A stretch of DNA of 64,000 bases. Origin: Hymenobacter mucosus (GTDB taxonomy: Bacteria; Bacteroidota; Bacteroidia; Cytophagales; Hymenobacteraceae). Under the pieces are notes generated by a model. That model saw only the letters and a program-made list of their open reading frames with translations, ran no database searches and was not told where the DNA came from. Each line of letters begins with the position of its first letter. Within the stretch, counting starts at the first letter, position 1. The position numbers and the translations under genes were made by a program. The stretch is taken from contig NZ_FZNS01000001.1 of the NCBI RefSeq assembly GCF_900188255.1, positions 806,001 through 870,000 on the forward strand. Direction: 5' to 3'. This document shows positions 54,467 through 63,302 of the stretch, piece after piece.

Positions 54467-55603
54467 TTAGATTAGCGTGATTTCGCCGCGTAGGTCCTGA
54501 GTGAGCAGGCGGCGGGTTACGGTATGGTTCTGATTGAGCCCCAGCACAAACATGAGTTTCGCTACGGCCGCTTCCACTGTAATATCATCACCGCCCAGCA
54601 CGCCTATCTCCGAGAGGTGGGCGCTGGTTTCGTAGCGTCCTTGCATCACGCGGCCCTCCTCGCATTGGCTAACATTGAGTAGATGCACCCCGCGCTGGGT
54701 GGCGTCGCGCAAGCACTGTAGAAACCACGGGGCCGTAGGGGCATTGCCCGAACCGTAGGTTTCCAGCACGCATCCACGGAGGTCGTCTACCTCTAGTTGG
54801 GCGCGTACCATTCGCTCCGTGATGCCAGGAAAGAGGCGCAGTACGCTTACCCCATCATCGAGGTGAGTATGAACCCGAAGCGGAGCAGCGGGCAGCAACC
54901 GAATCTGCTCGTCATTGAAGATCAGTTCAATGCCAGCACGGGCCAGCGGCGGATAGTTTTCACTGCGGAAGGCATCGTACTGCTGGCTTTCCACTTTCTT
55001 GGCCCGATTGCCCCGGATGAGCAGGTCGTTAAAGAAAATACACACCTCGGGCACGCGCACCGTACCAGCCACGGGGTGACGGGCGGCAGCCAGCTCCATT
55101 GCCGTTACGATGTTGCGGCGAGCATCCGTGCGAATACGGCCTACGGGTACTTGGGCGCCCGTAAATACCACCGTTTTACTTAAGTTTTCGAGTAGAAAGC
55201 TCATGGCCGCTGCTGAGTAGGCCATAGTATCGGTACCATGAAGCACCACAAACCCATCGTAGCGGGTGTAGCTCTCCTGAATGTAGGCAGCCAGCGCCAG
55301 CCAGTCGGCCACAGTGATGTTGCTAGAGTCAATGGGCGGCCCCAGGCTTACTACCTCTACCTCCATGTTCAGCTGCCGCAGTTCGGGCATTCGTTTCCGA
55401 ATCTGCTCGAAGTTCATGGGTATCAGTTCGCCCCGCTTGTTGTAGGCCATACCGGCCGTACCACCAGTATAAATTATGAGAACGGACGACTTGGCATTGG
55501 GAGCAGGTGGCGTAGGCAAGGGGTGGGTAGTTTGAGTAGCGAAAGAAGAGGGTTGTACCGTAGGTGGGCGGCAAGATAAACCCAACTCCTCTGTCAAGCG
55601 CAC
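54467..55603 (-). CDS. type I L-asparaginase
   Basis: 378 aa, predicted cytoplasmic AnsA-type enzyme (asparagine to aspartate + NH3). The first catalytic Thr is in IIYTGGTAG (Thr46/Thr49 region), and the second triad is in LHGTDTMAYSAAAM (Thr124-Asp125, downstream Lys replaced by context in VVFTGAQVPVG). Conserved GNRAKKV follows. The start is uncertain: the only ATG before the TGGT motif is at 55603, and the first ~35 residues are Pro/Thr-rich and unlike the family, so a later non-ATG start is possible. It lies 157 bp downstream of the TatD gene on the same strand, an order often seen in Bacteroidota. Confidence 0.9.
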   Translation of the reverse strand: MRLTEELGLSCRPPTVQPSSFATQTTHPLPTPPAPNAKSSVLIIYTGGTAGMAYNKRGELIPMNFEQIRKRMPELRQLNMEVEVVSLGPPIDSSNITVADWLALAAYIQESYTRYDGFVVLHGTDTMAYSAAAMSFLLENLSKTVVFTGAQVPVGRIRTDARRNIVTAMELAAARHPVAGTVRVPEVCIFFNDLLIRGNRAKKVESQQYDAFRSENYPPLARAGIELIFNDEQIRLLPAAPLRVHTHLDDGVSVLRLFPGITERMVRAQLEVDDLRGCVLETYGSGNAPTAPWFLQCLRDATQRGVHLLNVSQCEEGRVMQGRYETSAHLSEIGVLGGDDITVEAAVAKLMFVLGLNQNHTVTRRLLTQDLRGEITLI

Positions 55604-55759
55604 ATCCCAAGATGATTTACCTCCTCACAGGATTGCAGACTGACCGTTGCAGGCAACCCTTACCCAATTGCCTTCCTACTCCCACTGAGTAGCAGGTGGG
55701 GCCAGCCTGAACTCGCGCGGCCCCACCTACTCCTTAGCACAATACGGCTACGTACGGGG

Positions 55760-56539
55760 TTAGCGTGTAGGCGCCTCCCCAAACAACGCCAAGGTGTTGC
55801 GCGTGGTGGCCTCGGCTACTTCCTCCACGTCTTTGCCTAGGATTTCGGCCACCCGGCGCGCCACTAGGGGTAGGTAGGCTGGCTCGTTCCGCTTGCCCCG
55901 GTGAGGCACCGGCGCCAAGTAAGGGCAGTCGGTTTCTAGCAGCAGGTGCTCCAGATCCAAACCGGGCAGCACTTTATCGAGGCCGCCGTTTTTGAAAGTG
56001 GCTACGCCCCCAATGCCCAGCTTGAATCCCAAGTGGATAACTTCTTCGGCTTCTGCGCGCGTACCGGAAAAGCAGTGAAATACTCCGCGCAGAGAGCCAT
56101 CCTGAGCAGCCGTAATAATATCGGCGGCTTCGCGGAAGGCCTCGCGGGTGTGCAGCACCAAAGGCAAGTTGTGCTTTTTGGCTAGGCCTACTTGAATGCG
56201 CAGGGCCTCTTGCTGCTCAGCCAAGTGCGTTTTGTCCCAGTATAAATCAATGCCGCACTCCCCTACTGCCGCAAAGGGGCGACGGTTTAGCCAGGTTTCT
56301 ACTTCGTACAGCTCCTTTTCAAACTGACGGGTGACGTGGCAGGGGTGCAGGCCCATTTGGGCAAAACACTGGGTTGGATAGTTGGCTTCCACTTCCAGCA
56401 TAGCGTCAATGCTGGTGTGGTCAATGTTGGGCATGAAGATAGTGCGCACCCCGGCCTCAAAGGCGCGGAGCAGCATGTCGTCTCGGTCGGGCTTGAATTG
56501 CTCGGAATAAACGTGGGCGTGCGAATCAGAGAGTTGCAT
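55760..56539 (-). CDS. TatD family metal-dependent hydrolase (DNase)
   Basis: 259 aa TIM-barrel nuclease. The start at 56539 gives MQLSDSHAHVYSEQF with metal ligands His7 and His9; the frame upstream is not conserved and a promoter box lies just before this ATG. Further ligands are Glu in AVGECGIDLYW near 92, His in PLVLHTRE near 128, His in FHCFSG near 153 and Asp in LLETDCPYLAPVPHRGKRNEP near 203. TatD proteins have 3'-5' exonuclease activity and are not part of the Tat exporter. It is followed on the same strand by the asparaginase gene. Confidence 0.94.
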   Translation of the reverse strand: MQLSDSHAHVYSEQFKPDRDDMLLRAFEAGVRTIFMPNIDHTSIDAMLEVEANYPTQCFAQMGLHPCHVTRQFEKELYEVETWLNRRPFAAVGECGIDLYWDKTHLAEQQEALRIQVGLAKKHNLPLVLHTREAFREAADIITAAQDGSLRGVFHCFSGTRAEAEEVIHLGFKLGIGGVATFKNGGLDKVLPGLDLEHLLLETDCPYLAPVPHRGKRNEPAYLPLVARRVAEILGKDVEEVAEATTRNTLALFGEAPTR

Positions 56540-56543
56540 GGCA

Positions 56544-56551
56544 CGAAGGTA
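56544..56551 (-). promoter_or_regulatory. -7 box 4 nt before the TatD start codon
   Basis: Minus-strand TACCTTCG (56551-56544), ATG at 56539; implies a leaderless mRNA and supports this start. Confidence 0.45.
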
Positions 56552-56638
56552 CCCCATGCGCTGAACTTGTGGGCTACTTGCTTCTAGTGCATTAGCTACC
56601 CGGCGGCCACCTATACGCCCACAGGCTTCTACAAGCAA

Positions 56639-56672
56639 CAAGCCCCTAGCGCCGTGGGGCACTAGGGGCTTG
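56639..56672 (-). terminator. intrinsic terminator after the GH3 gene
   Basis: CAAGCCCCTAG and CTAGGGGCTTG form perfect 11-bp arms around a 12-nt loop, 70 bp past the beta-glucosidase stop codon on the minus strand. Confidence 0.75.
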
Positions 56673-56741
56673 CATAACAGCAGATTACTCTAGAAAGAGG
56701 GGCGCTTCAGCAACCCTGTAGTACCCGTGCGTAGGTGTCGT

Positions 56742-59027
56742 TTACAGGCTGACTACTCCCGTCTGGCGAATATCCCGCGAAGAGCTTCCTACTAGCAGCT
56801 TAAACTTGCCGGGCTCTAGTACCCACTGCTTCTTGGCCTCATCGTAGTAGCGGAAAGCATCAGCAGGCAGGCTTAGAGTTACCGACTTAGATTCACCGGG
56901 CTTCAAAAATACCTTCTCAAAAGCCTTCAACTCCTTCTCGGGGCGTTTCACGCTGGCTTGCTCATCCTGCACGTAAAGCTGCACTACCTCGGCGCCGGCC
57001 GTTTTGCCGGTGTTACGCACGCTCAGTGTCACAGTAGCGCTCTGCTTGCCGGGCTTCACAGCTAGCTTGCTGTAGTCGAAGGTGGTGTAGCTCAGGCCGT
57101 GCCCAAAGGCGAACTGGGGTGCTACCTTATAGGTGTCGAAGTAGCGGTAGCCTACAAAAATGTCTTCCTTATAGGTTTGCTTCAGCTCGTTGCCAGGGGT
57201 GCTGGGGTACTCGCCCAGCTTATGAGCCGGCGAGTCTTCTAGCTTCACAGGGAAGGTCATGGGGAGCTTGCCCGAAGGATTTACATCACCAAACAGCACG
57301 TGGGCAATGGCATTGCCTCCTTCCATCCCGGGGTACCAGGCTTCCACCACGCCCTTGGTTTGCCCAATCCACGCCGACATATCAATGGGACCGCCGCCAA
57401 TCAGTACCACTACCGTGTTGGGGTTGGCTTGCAGTACCGCTTTAATCAACTCATCCTGTCCAAAGGGCATTTTCATGTCGGGCTTGTCGAAGCCCTCCGC
57501 ATCGTAGGCATTGTCGCTCCACTTGCTGTAGTCGTAGCCGTGGGTTGAGCCACCCACAATGATGGCGACGTCGGCGGCCTTGGCGGCAGCTACGGCTTGC
57601 GCAATCAGCTGCGGATCGGCCTTTTGGTCGCGGGCAATGGTATAGCCCGGGGCATACGTGATTTTGGCTGAGGAGCCTAATGCTTTTTGCAGGCCCTGCA
57701 ACGGGGTAATTTCGTACTTGGCTTTGATTTGGGAGCTGCCCCCGCCCATGGCGTTTTCGCGGGTAGCATTGGCCCCAATGACAGCAAAGGTCTTGGTAGT
57801 CTTCTTGAGAGGTAGAATATTCCCTTCGTTTTTGAGCAGTACAATGCCTTCCTCGGCTACTTTCAGGGCCGTAGCTTGGTGCTCGGGGGTATTGTAGGCG
57901 CCGGGCTTGCGCTTGGCCCCATCGAGCATGTTGGTGGCGTACATCACGCGTAGAATACGCCGCACTTTATCGTCGAGCAGCGGCTCTAAGGATTTGTCCT
58001 TTTTCACAGCTTCCAGAGCGGCATTACCCAGGAAAAACCGGTCGTATAGGCTGGCCGTAGAGTTGGCCCCGCTGGCGGTTTGGTCTACGCTGCCGTACAT
58101 CAACGACAAGTCGGTTCCCATTTCCAAATCGGTACCGTTGCGCATGGCTTTCTGGGTATCGTGCACCGACCCCCAATCACTCATTACTAGCCCCTTAAAG
58201 CCCCATTCTCCCTTCAGAATGTCGTTCATCAGGTAGGCATTTTCGGTGGCATAGGTACCCCGAAACTTGTTATAGGAACCCATGAGCGTGTTGACGCCGG
58301 CTTCCTGCACGGCAGCCTTAAAGCCCGGCAGGTACAGCTCGCGCAGGGCCCGCTCGCTCATGTCCACGTCAATGTCGTTGCGGTGCGCTTCCTGGTTGTT
58401 GGCGGCGAAGTGCTTCACGCAGGCCGACACACCCTGGTCTTGCACGCCCTTGATGTAGCCTACTACCATTTTGGAAATGAGGAAGGGGTCTTCGCTCAGG
58501 TACTCGAAATTGCGCCCGTTTAGGGGTGTGCGGATAATGTTGATGCCTGGGCCCAGAATTATGTCTTTGCCCCGGAAGGCGGCTTCACTACCCAGCACCG
58601 AGCCGAATGCGTAACCGAGCGCGGGGTTCCAGGTAGAAGCCAGGGTATTGCCAGTGGGCAGATAAGTGCCCGCATCGTTGGCGTTCTTTACCCCCTTCCA
58701 GTCGCGGCCCTGCTCGGCGCGCACACCGTGGGGTCCATCCGACGTCATCAGCTCCGGGATGCCAAGGCGCTTGATTCCGCCCGCCGCAAAGGCTGAGTTA
58801 GCGTGAATCATGGCAATCTTTTCCTCTACCGTCAGCTTTTTCAGCAGCCCATCTATTTTAGCTTCGTTAGCGAGCAGCCGCTGCTGGCGGTTGCTGGTTG
58901 CGCTGGCCATGGTGGCAGCAGTAGTTTTAGTGCTGGTTGATTTTGTTTGGGCCTGCACCACGGGACTAGTAGCACAGAACAGGGCCGCTAATAGTACGGC
59001 CCGGGAGCAAGGTGGAAAGTAGGACAT
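56742..59027 (-). CDS. glycoside hydrolase family 3, beta-glucosidase (BglX-like)
   Basis: 761 aa exported enzyme. Signal peptide ends SPVVQAQ near residue 27. The N-terminal GH3 barrel (about 60-390) has the nucleophile Asp in GLVMSDWGSVH near 283 and conserved KHFAANNQEAHRND near 210. The C-terminal alpha/beta sandwich (about 420-640) includes GGSTHGYDYSKW and the fibronectin III-like domain (about 680-755) has AEVVQLYVQDEQAS and EKVFLKPGESK. It is periplasmic and releases glucose from beta-glucosides or xylose-type ends. It is not in a SusCD operon. A TACCTTTG box lies 112 bp upstream. Confidence 0.94.
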   Translation of the reverse strand: MSYFPPCSRAVLLAALFCATSPVVQAQTKSTSTKTTAATMASATSNRQQRLLANEAKIDGLLKKLTVEEKIAMIHANSAFAAGGIKRLGIPELMTSDGPHGVRAEQGRDWKGVKNANDAGTYLPTGNTLASTWNPALGYAFGSVLGSEAAFRGKDIILGPGINIIRTPLNGRNFEYLSEDPFLISKMVVGYIKGVQDQGVSACVKHFAANNQEAHRNDIDVDMSERALRELYLPGFKAAVQEAGVNTLMGSYNKFRGTYATENAYLMNDILKGEWGFKGLVMSDWGSVHDTQKAMRNGTDLEMGTDLSLMYGSVDQTASGANSTASLYDRFFLGNAALEAVKKDKSLEPLLDDKVRRILRVMYATNMLDGAKRKPGAYNTPEHQATALKVAEEGIVLLKNEGNILPLKKTTKTFAVIGANATRENAMGGGSSQIKAKYEITPLQGLQKALGSSAKITYAPGYTIARDQKADPQLIAQAVAAAKAADVAIIVGGSTHGYDYSKWSDNAYDAEGFDKPDMKMPFGQDELIKAVLQANPNTVVVLIGGGPIDMSAWIGQTKGVVEAWYPGMEGGNAIAHVLFGDVNPSGKLPMTFPVKLEDSPAHKLGEYPSTPGNELKQTYKEDIFVGYRYFDTYKVAPQFAFGHGLSYTTFDYSKLAVKPGKQSATVTLSVRNTGKTAGAEVVQLYVQDEQASVKRPEKELKAFEKVFLKPGESKSVTLSLPADAFRYYDEAKKQWVLEPGKFKLLVGSSSRDIRQTGVVSL

Positions 59028-59144
59028 AGAACGGCGAAAAACGCGAATAAATGAAATGTGGGCCAGGAAAAGAACAGGGAACGTAGCGGAATAAGTAACT
59101 AGCTTACGCCTTCAGCAGGAGGTAGCAACTAGGTCCAGCGTAGT

Positions 59145-59152
59145 CAAAGGTA
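59145..59152 (-). promoter_or_regulatory. -7 box upstream of the GH3 gene
   Basis: Minus-strand TACCTTTG (59152-59145), a full TAnnTTTG match, about 117 nt before the ATG at 59027. TTTG at 59170-59167 is 14 bp upstream, shorter than the usual -33 spacing. Confidence 0.45.
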
Positions 59153-59312
59153 TCGGCCTACGCGAGCAAAAGCCAGTCAAAAACCCTTAGTAGCAGCCCT
59201 GCACGGCTGGCTTTGGGCATTGCTGAACACTTACTACACACGCATTCCTAGAGCAGCAAGCTAATCGGCACCCTTTCCGCCGGAGCTGCGGCTGATAAAA
59301 AACAACGACATT

Positions 59313-60416
59313 TTAGCGGTAACTTCTCCCCTTCCAATGAAAACGCAAGGGAAGCAGCCGAAAAATTACCAGACCAGCCGTCAGGGCAATGGTATAAGCT
59401 GTAAAGAGAGGAAGCAGTTCTAGCGGAGGACGCTGCCCTACACGCCGGAAACATAAGGCAGCCAGTGCGCCCTGCACTACTAGGTGCAGGCCCCAAACTC
59501 CTAGCGCTACTGGAACAGAAACAACCACGGCCAGCACCGCCAGTACTACGTAAAACGACCCGTAGAGCGCCAGGCATGCCTGGAGCCATCCAGGTAACTG
59601 CTCTACTCCCCGCATCCACCGCCGCCGCTGGTGCAGGAGCCCACCCCAGGTATACATGGGCTCCGACTCCGCTAAGATTTCGGGACGGAACAGGTTGCGC
59701 GATGAGTAGCCCCTCAGAAGTACAGCCTTGAATAGCTCGAAATCTTCAGTTACGGAGAACGGCAAGGCCTCGTAGCCGCCCGTAGCTTGGTAGGCCGCGC
59801 GCGTCACCAGCATGTTGTTGCCCATGGCCGTTACGGGCCGTCCCAAGTCCGTCACTATTTGCACTAGGCCCAACGCCAGCAACCAATCGAGCCCCTGTAG
59901 CCGGTGGAACAGGCGAGGCCCGCGCACCAGCGTTAGCCCCGTGACGATACCTACCCCCGGCTGGGCGTGGGCTAGCAGCCCCTGCAGCCACGTAGCTGGC
60001 ACGGCAATATCGGCATCGGTGATAAAAAAGTACGCAGTGGTAGCTGCCCGGGCAAGGTGGGCTAGTACATTGGCTTTTCCCTGGGCGCCTCCTAGCACCA
60101 CCGTGATGGGTACTACCCGGAAAGAACCGCCGTAGCCGGCCATAGCTGCCTGGGCCACGGCGGCGGTATTATCGGTAGAGCCATCATCGCCAAGGAGAAC
60201 TTCGACTAGCTCTGGGGGGTATTGTAAGGCCCGGATAGCACGGAGGCAGCGCGCAATGGCAGTGGCTTCGTTGCGAGCCGCAATTAGAATGCTGACCCGC
60301 GGCAAGGGCTGCGGCACGAGGGCTGGCTGGCTACCTGGCTGGCGGGCAAAAAGCCATACGGCAACAGCTAGCAGCCCAAACCATCCCAGGAAGTACACCC
60401 ACAACAGGCCTACCAT
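59313..60416 (-). CDS. family 2 glycosyltransferase, membrane-bound
   Basis: 367 aa processive-type GT2. An N-terminal membrane helix (LLWVYFLGWFGLLAVAVWLFA) precedes the GT-A domain: VSILIAARNEATAI near 43-56, LLGDDGSTDNT near 88-98, the metal-binding FITDADIAVP near 153 and HQRRRWMRG near 263 in the place of the Q/RxxRW motif. About three membrane helices follow. It is the last gene of the minus-strand polysaccharide cluster and lies just 6 bp after the deacetylase gene. Donor and acceptor sugars are unknown. Confidence 0.9.
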   Translation of the reverse strand: MVGLLWVYFLGWFGLLAVAVWLFARQPGSQPALVPQPLPRVSILIAARNEATAIARCLRAIRALQYPPELVEVLLGDDGSTDNTAAVAQAAMAGYGGSFRVVPITVVLGGAQGKANVLAHLARAATTAYFFITDADIAVPATWLQGLLAHAQPGVGIVTGLTLVRGPRLFHRLQGLDWLLALGLVQIVTDLGRPVTAMGNNMLVTRAAYQATGGYEALPFSVTEDFELFKAVLLRGYSSRNLFRPEILAESEPMYTWGGLLHQRRRWMRGVEQLPGWLQACLALYGSFYVVLAVLAVVVSVPVALGVWGLHLVVQGALAALCFRRVGQRPPLELLPLFTAYTIALTAGLVIFRLLPLRFHWKGRSYR

Positions 60417-60422
60417 ATTCCT

Positions 60423-61052
60423 TTATAATGAGGCGAAGCCGTAACCCAACTCGGCAAAATGTGCTAAGTAGCGCGGCAGCACATAGCGCAGGTTGCGGCT
60501 GGCCTTCAGGCTGTCATGAAACACTACAATGGAGCCCGGCCGCGACAATCGGATAGCGGTAGCCAAGCACTCCTCCGGGGCAAACTGCTGGTCATAGTCG
60601 CAGGTGAGCATATCCCACATGATAATTTGGTGAGTGCGGTGCAGCTCACGCGCTAAGGGCCGGGTGATGCGGCCGTAGGGCGGGCGCAATAGAGGACGGG
60701 CCTCCGGCTGCAGAGCATCTAGCAACTCCTGGCACTGGGCCACATCCTGCAGGTAATGGGCGTGCGAGGTACTCCAACCACTAAGGTGATGGAAGGTATG
60801 GTTGGCTAGGCGGTGCCCCTGCGCCACAACCAAGCCCGCCACCTCCGGATGGCGGCGCAAGTTGTCGCCCACGCAAAAGAACGTGCCTTTAGCATTGTAT
60901 TGGGCCAACTGCTCCACAACAAAGGGCGTCTCTTCGGGGATGGGGCCATCATCGAAGGTGAGGTACAGGGTTGGTGGAGTGGTAGCGGGCATCTTCCAGC
61001 AGCAGTCCGGAAACAGCCGCTGAACCAGGCCTGGCATTCGGTGTAGATGCAT
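60423..61052 (-). CDS. polysaccharide deacetylase (NodB domain)
   Basis: 209 aa carbohydrate esterase 4 protein from ATG 61052; the frame continues upstream to 61133 but those residues are not family-like. Motif 1 TFDDGP is at 32-37 with Asp34 (base) and Asp35 (metal). Motif 2 has metal ligands His85 and His89 in NHTFHH, and motif 3 is LRPPYGRIT near 118-126. There is no signal peptide, so it acts in the cytoplasm or the N-terminus is atypical. It removes N-acetyl groups from a GlcNAc-type glycan. It lies 6 bp before the GT2 gene, indicating coupling with glycan assembly. Confidence 0.9.
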   Translation of the reverse strand: MHLHRMPGLVQRLFPDCCWKMPATTPPTLYLTFDDGPIPEETPFVVEQLAQYNAKGTFFCVGDNLRRHPEVAGLVVAQGHRLANHTFHHLSGWSTSHAHYLQDVAQCQELLDALQPEARPLLRPPYGRITRPLARELHRTHQIIMWDMLTCDYDQQFAPEECLATAIRLSRPGSIVVFHDSLKASRNLRYVLPRYLAHFAELGYGFASL

Positions 61053-61141
61053 GAGAGTACGTTGTGCCACGTGAAAGGTACCCGTTGGGCTACTGCGCCT
61101 GGTCCAGCAACCCGAGCCCATTGAGTGCTGCAAGCTACGGC

Positions 61142-62269
61142 TTAGCCCACACTTGCTTCAATTTCCTGCCACAGGCGCCGGGCACTGTCAGCCCACGAGA
61201 AGCGCTGCACGTTGCGCAGCCCCCGCTCCACTAGCTCGGCCCGGTAGGCATCTGAGGCATAGACCTCGCCGAGGCCAGTGGCAATAGAATCTACCGAAAA
61301 GGGGTCTACCAGCCGGGCGCCATCACCGGCTACTTCGGGCATGGAGCTGCAGTTGGATGTGATGACGGGTGACGCGCAGGCTTGGGCTTCAATAATAGGA
61401 ATGCCAAAGCCCTCGAAGTACGGCACGTAGCAGGTGGCTAAAGCCGCGGCATACAGGTCTACCAGTTCGGCGTCCGTCACGCGGCCCGTCAGGTGCACGT
61501 CGTGGCGGTGGCGCATGTGCTGGTACACATCGAAGATAGGACCCGCCTTCCAAGCGGTACGGCCCACAACCAATAGTTTTGCGGTAGCGCCGGTAGCCGC
61601 TTTAAACTGGTCGAAGGCTCGCAGCAGGTTCACGAGGTTCTTGCGCGGCTGCAGGGCACCCACGAAGAGAAAGTACGGCTTGCCAGCGCTAAACCGGTCG
61701 CGCGTTTTCTGCTGCACCTCCGCAGGCTGAGGCTGGAAGTGCGTACCCACGGCATTATACACAACACTTATCTTATCGGCGGCTACTCCGTAGGTATGGA
61801 TAATATCCTGTCGAGTAGCTTCCGAAACGGCCACTATTCGCCGGGAAGCAGTGGCGAAGCGGGGCGTGAAGTACTGGTAGTAGCGCAGCACTAGGCGGTC
61901 CACGTCCTGCGGAAAGTGCTCGAAGGCTAAATCGTGGAGGACCGTTACGCGGGGTACACTAGTGCGCAGCGTCGTGAACCCATCGGGACTCAGAAATACG
62001 GTGGGGCGGTGGCGGCGCAGCCACCGGGCGACGGCCCCTTCAAACCACGCGAGCCATAACAAAGGATGGCGGGCCGGCGGCGCCAGCACGTGAGGCACCA
62101 CATTGGGGCCCAGCAAGTAGCGCTCATCAAAGGCTCGGTCAAAGAGGAAATGAAACGTGTGCTCCGGATGCTGCTGCACTAGGTAGCGGAGCGTTTCGTA
62201 AGTGAAACGCCCAATTCCTTCCAGCTTGTCGCCGGGCAGCAGAAAACGGACGTTGACGGCTATTTCCAA
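61142..62269 (-). CDS. family 4 glycosyltransferase
   Basis: 375 aa GT-B enzyme. N-terminal domain VNVRFLLPGDKLEGIGRFTYETL; the C-terminal nucleotide-sugar domain begins KPYFLFVGALQPRKNLVNLLRAF near 192. The donor-binding EX7E-type motif is in PYFEGFGIPIIEAQACASPVITSN near 285-308, and DPFSVDSIATGLGEV follows. It resembles mannosyl- or rhamnosyl-transferases of surface polysaccharide clusters; the exact sugar is unknown. The neighbours on the same strand are the FkbM gene (55 bp upstream) and the deacetylase gene. Confidence 0.92.
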   Translation of the reverse strand: MEIAVNVRFLLPGDKLEGIGRFTYETLRYLVQQHPEHTFHFLFDRAFDERYLLGPNVVPHVLAPPARHPLLWLAWFEGAVARWLRRHRPTVFLSPDGFTTLRTSVPRVTVLHDLAFEHFPQDVDRLVLRYYQYFTPRFATASRRIVAVSEATRQDIIHTYGVAADKISVVYNAVGTHFQPQPAEVQQKTRDRFSAGKPYFLFVGALQPRKNLVNLLRAFDQFKAATGATAKLLVVGRTAWKAGPIFDVYQHMRHRHDVHLTGRVTDAELVDLYAAALATCYVPYFEGFGIPIIEAQACASPVITSNCSSMPEVAGDGARLVDPFSVDSIATGLGEVYASDAYRAELVERGLRNVQRFSWADSARRLWQEIEASVG

Positions 62270-62324
62270 GGCGGTGTTAGGGCAATAGGGTCCGAACTAG
62301 AAGTTGGCATACCGTAGAGGCAGC

Positions 62325-63233
62325 CTACTGTTTTACGAAAACGAAATTGTCAGAGTCGTGGCCGTGCTGAATCAGATACGCATCCAGATCGGCACAGGGC
62401 TGAAGCGTGCCATTTTCTTGCAGCGTGTGGGCATGGTAGCCCAGTTCCCGCAGCAGGGTCACGGCTTTCTGATGCTCCGTGTTGTGGCGCTTCGGCTCCA
62501 GATACTCCATCACTACGTACGGAGCGAGGCGGCGCAAGCTAGCGGCGGCTCCCCCAATCACTTTCAACTCAGCTCCTTCCACGTCAATCTTAATTACGTG
62601 CGGGGCAAGCCCTGAGTCGGCGAGAATATCGTCAACCCGCACGGCGGGCACATCAATGCGGGTGGGCTTAAACTCTTCAAACCACTTCTCTCCCGCAAAC
62701 TGAGTGACGTCCATGGAGTTGAACTCATTGTAGAGCACCGGGAACTCGTAAAACGAAATCGACTCCTGCCGGTCGGACACGGCGCTGTGCACTGCCCGAA
62801 TGTTGGGTAGGCGCTTCACATTCTCGGCCAGCACCGCGTAGGTACTGCGCGAGGCCTCGTAGGCTACTACCCTACCCGAAGCGCCAACTAACTGAGAGGC
62901 CAGCAGGGAAAAGTAGCCAAAGTGCCCGCCCACGTCCAGGAAGTCGTCGCCGGGTTGCAGGGTATTGATGAGGAAGCGGGCGAGGCGGATTTCGGAGCTG
63001 TGCGACTTACCGCCGGTGAGGTAAATATCGGTACCCGCGGGGAGTACTACCTGCATGGGAATGCCGAAGAACGTGGCTACTTGCTTCACAACTCCTTTTT
63101 TATGACGGGCATACACCAGCCGCCGGAATCCAATGGCGTACAGGTACTTCGCCGGAGCGTGCCATAGCCGATGCCATTTGGAGGCCGCAGCCAGCGCCTC
63201 TACTTTATCAAGCTGCGTCAATAGAGAATTCAT
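62325..63233 (-). CDS. FkbM family methyltransferase
   Basis: 302 aa. SAM-binding motif I is FLDVGGHFGYFSLLA near 98-112 with the acidic residue at the end of strand 2 in VVAYEAS near 125. The FkbM-specific HVIKIDVEGAELKVIGGA is near 211-228, and VVMEYLEPKRHNTE follows. In polysaccharide clusters FkbM enzymes O-methylate sugar residues. It lies between a GT4 gene and the flippase gene on the same strand, so it probably decorates the exported glycan. Confidence 0.92.
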   Translation of the reverse strand: MNSLLTQLDKVEALAAASKWHRLWHAPAKYLYAIGFRRLVYARHKKGVVKQVATFFGIPMQVVLPAGTDIYLTGGKSHSSEIRLARFLINTLQPGDDFLDVGGHFGYFSLLASQLVGASGRVVAYEASRSTYAVLAENVKRLPNIRAVHSAVSDRQESISFYEFPVLYNEFNSMDVTQFAGEKWFEEFKPTRIDVPAVRVDDILADSGLAPHVIKIDVEGAELKVIGGAAASLRRLAPYVVMEYLEPKRHNTEHQKAVTLLRELGYHAHTLQENGTLQPCADLDAYLIQHGHDSDNFVFVKQ

Positions 63234-63302
63234 GCGGAAAGAAAGGGACGTAATAGCGGGCCCAGCACTGCCAGCAGCAGCCGGGCGGCTAAATATCGGC
63301 TT

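Noticed and set aside
56742-59027. GH3 gene as part of the fructan locus
   Set aside because: It is 12 kb away, separated by unrelated genes on both strands, has its own promoter box and terminator, and GH3 does not act on fructans.
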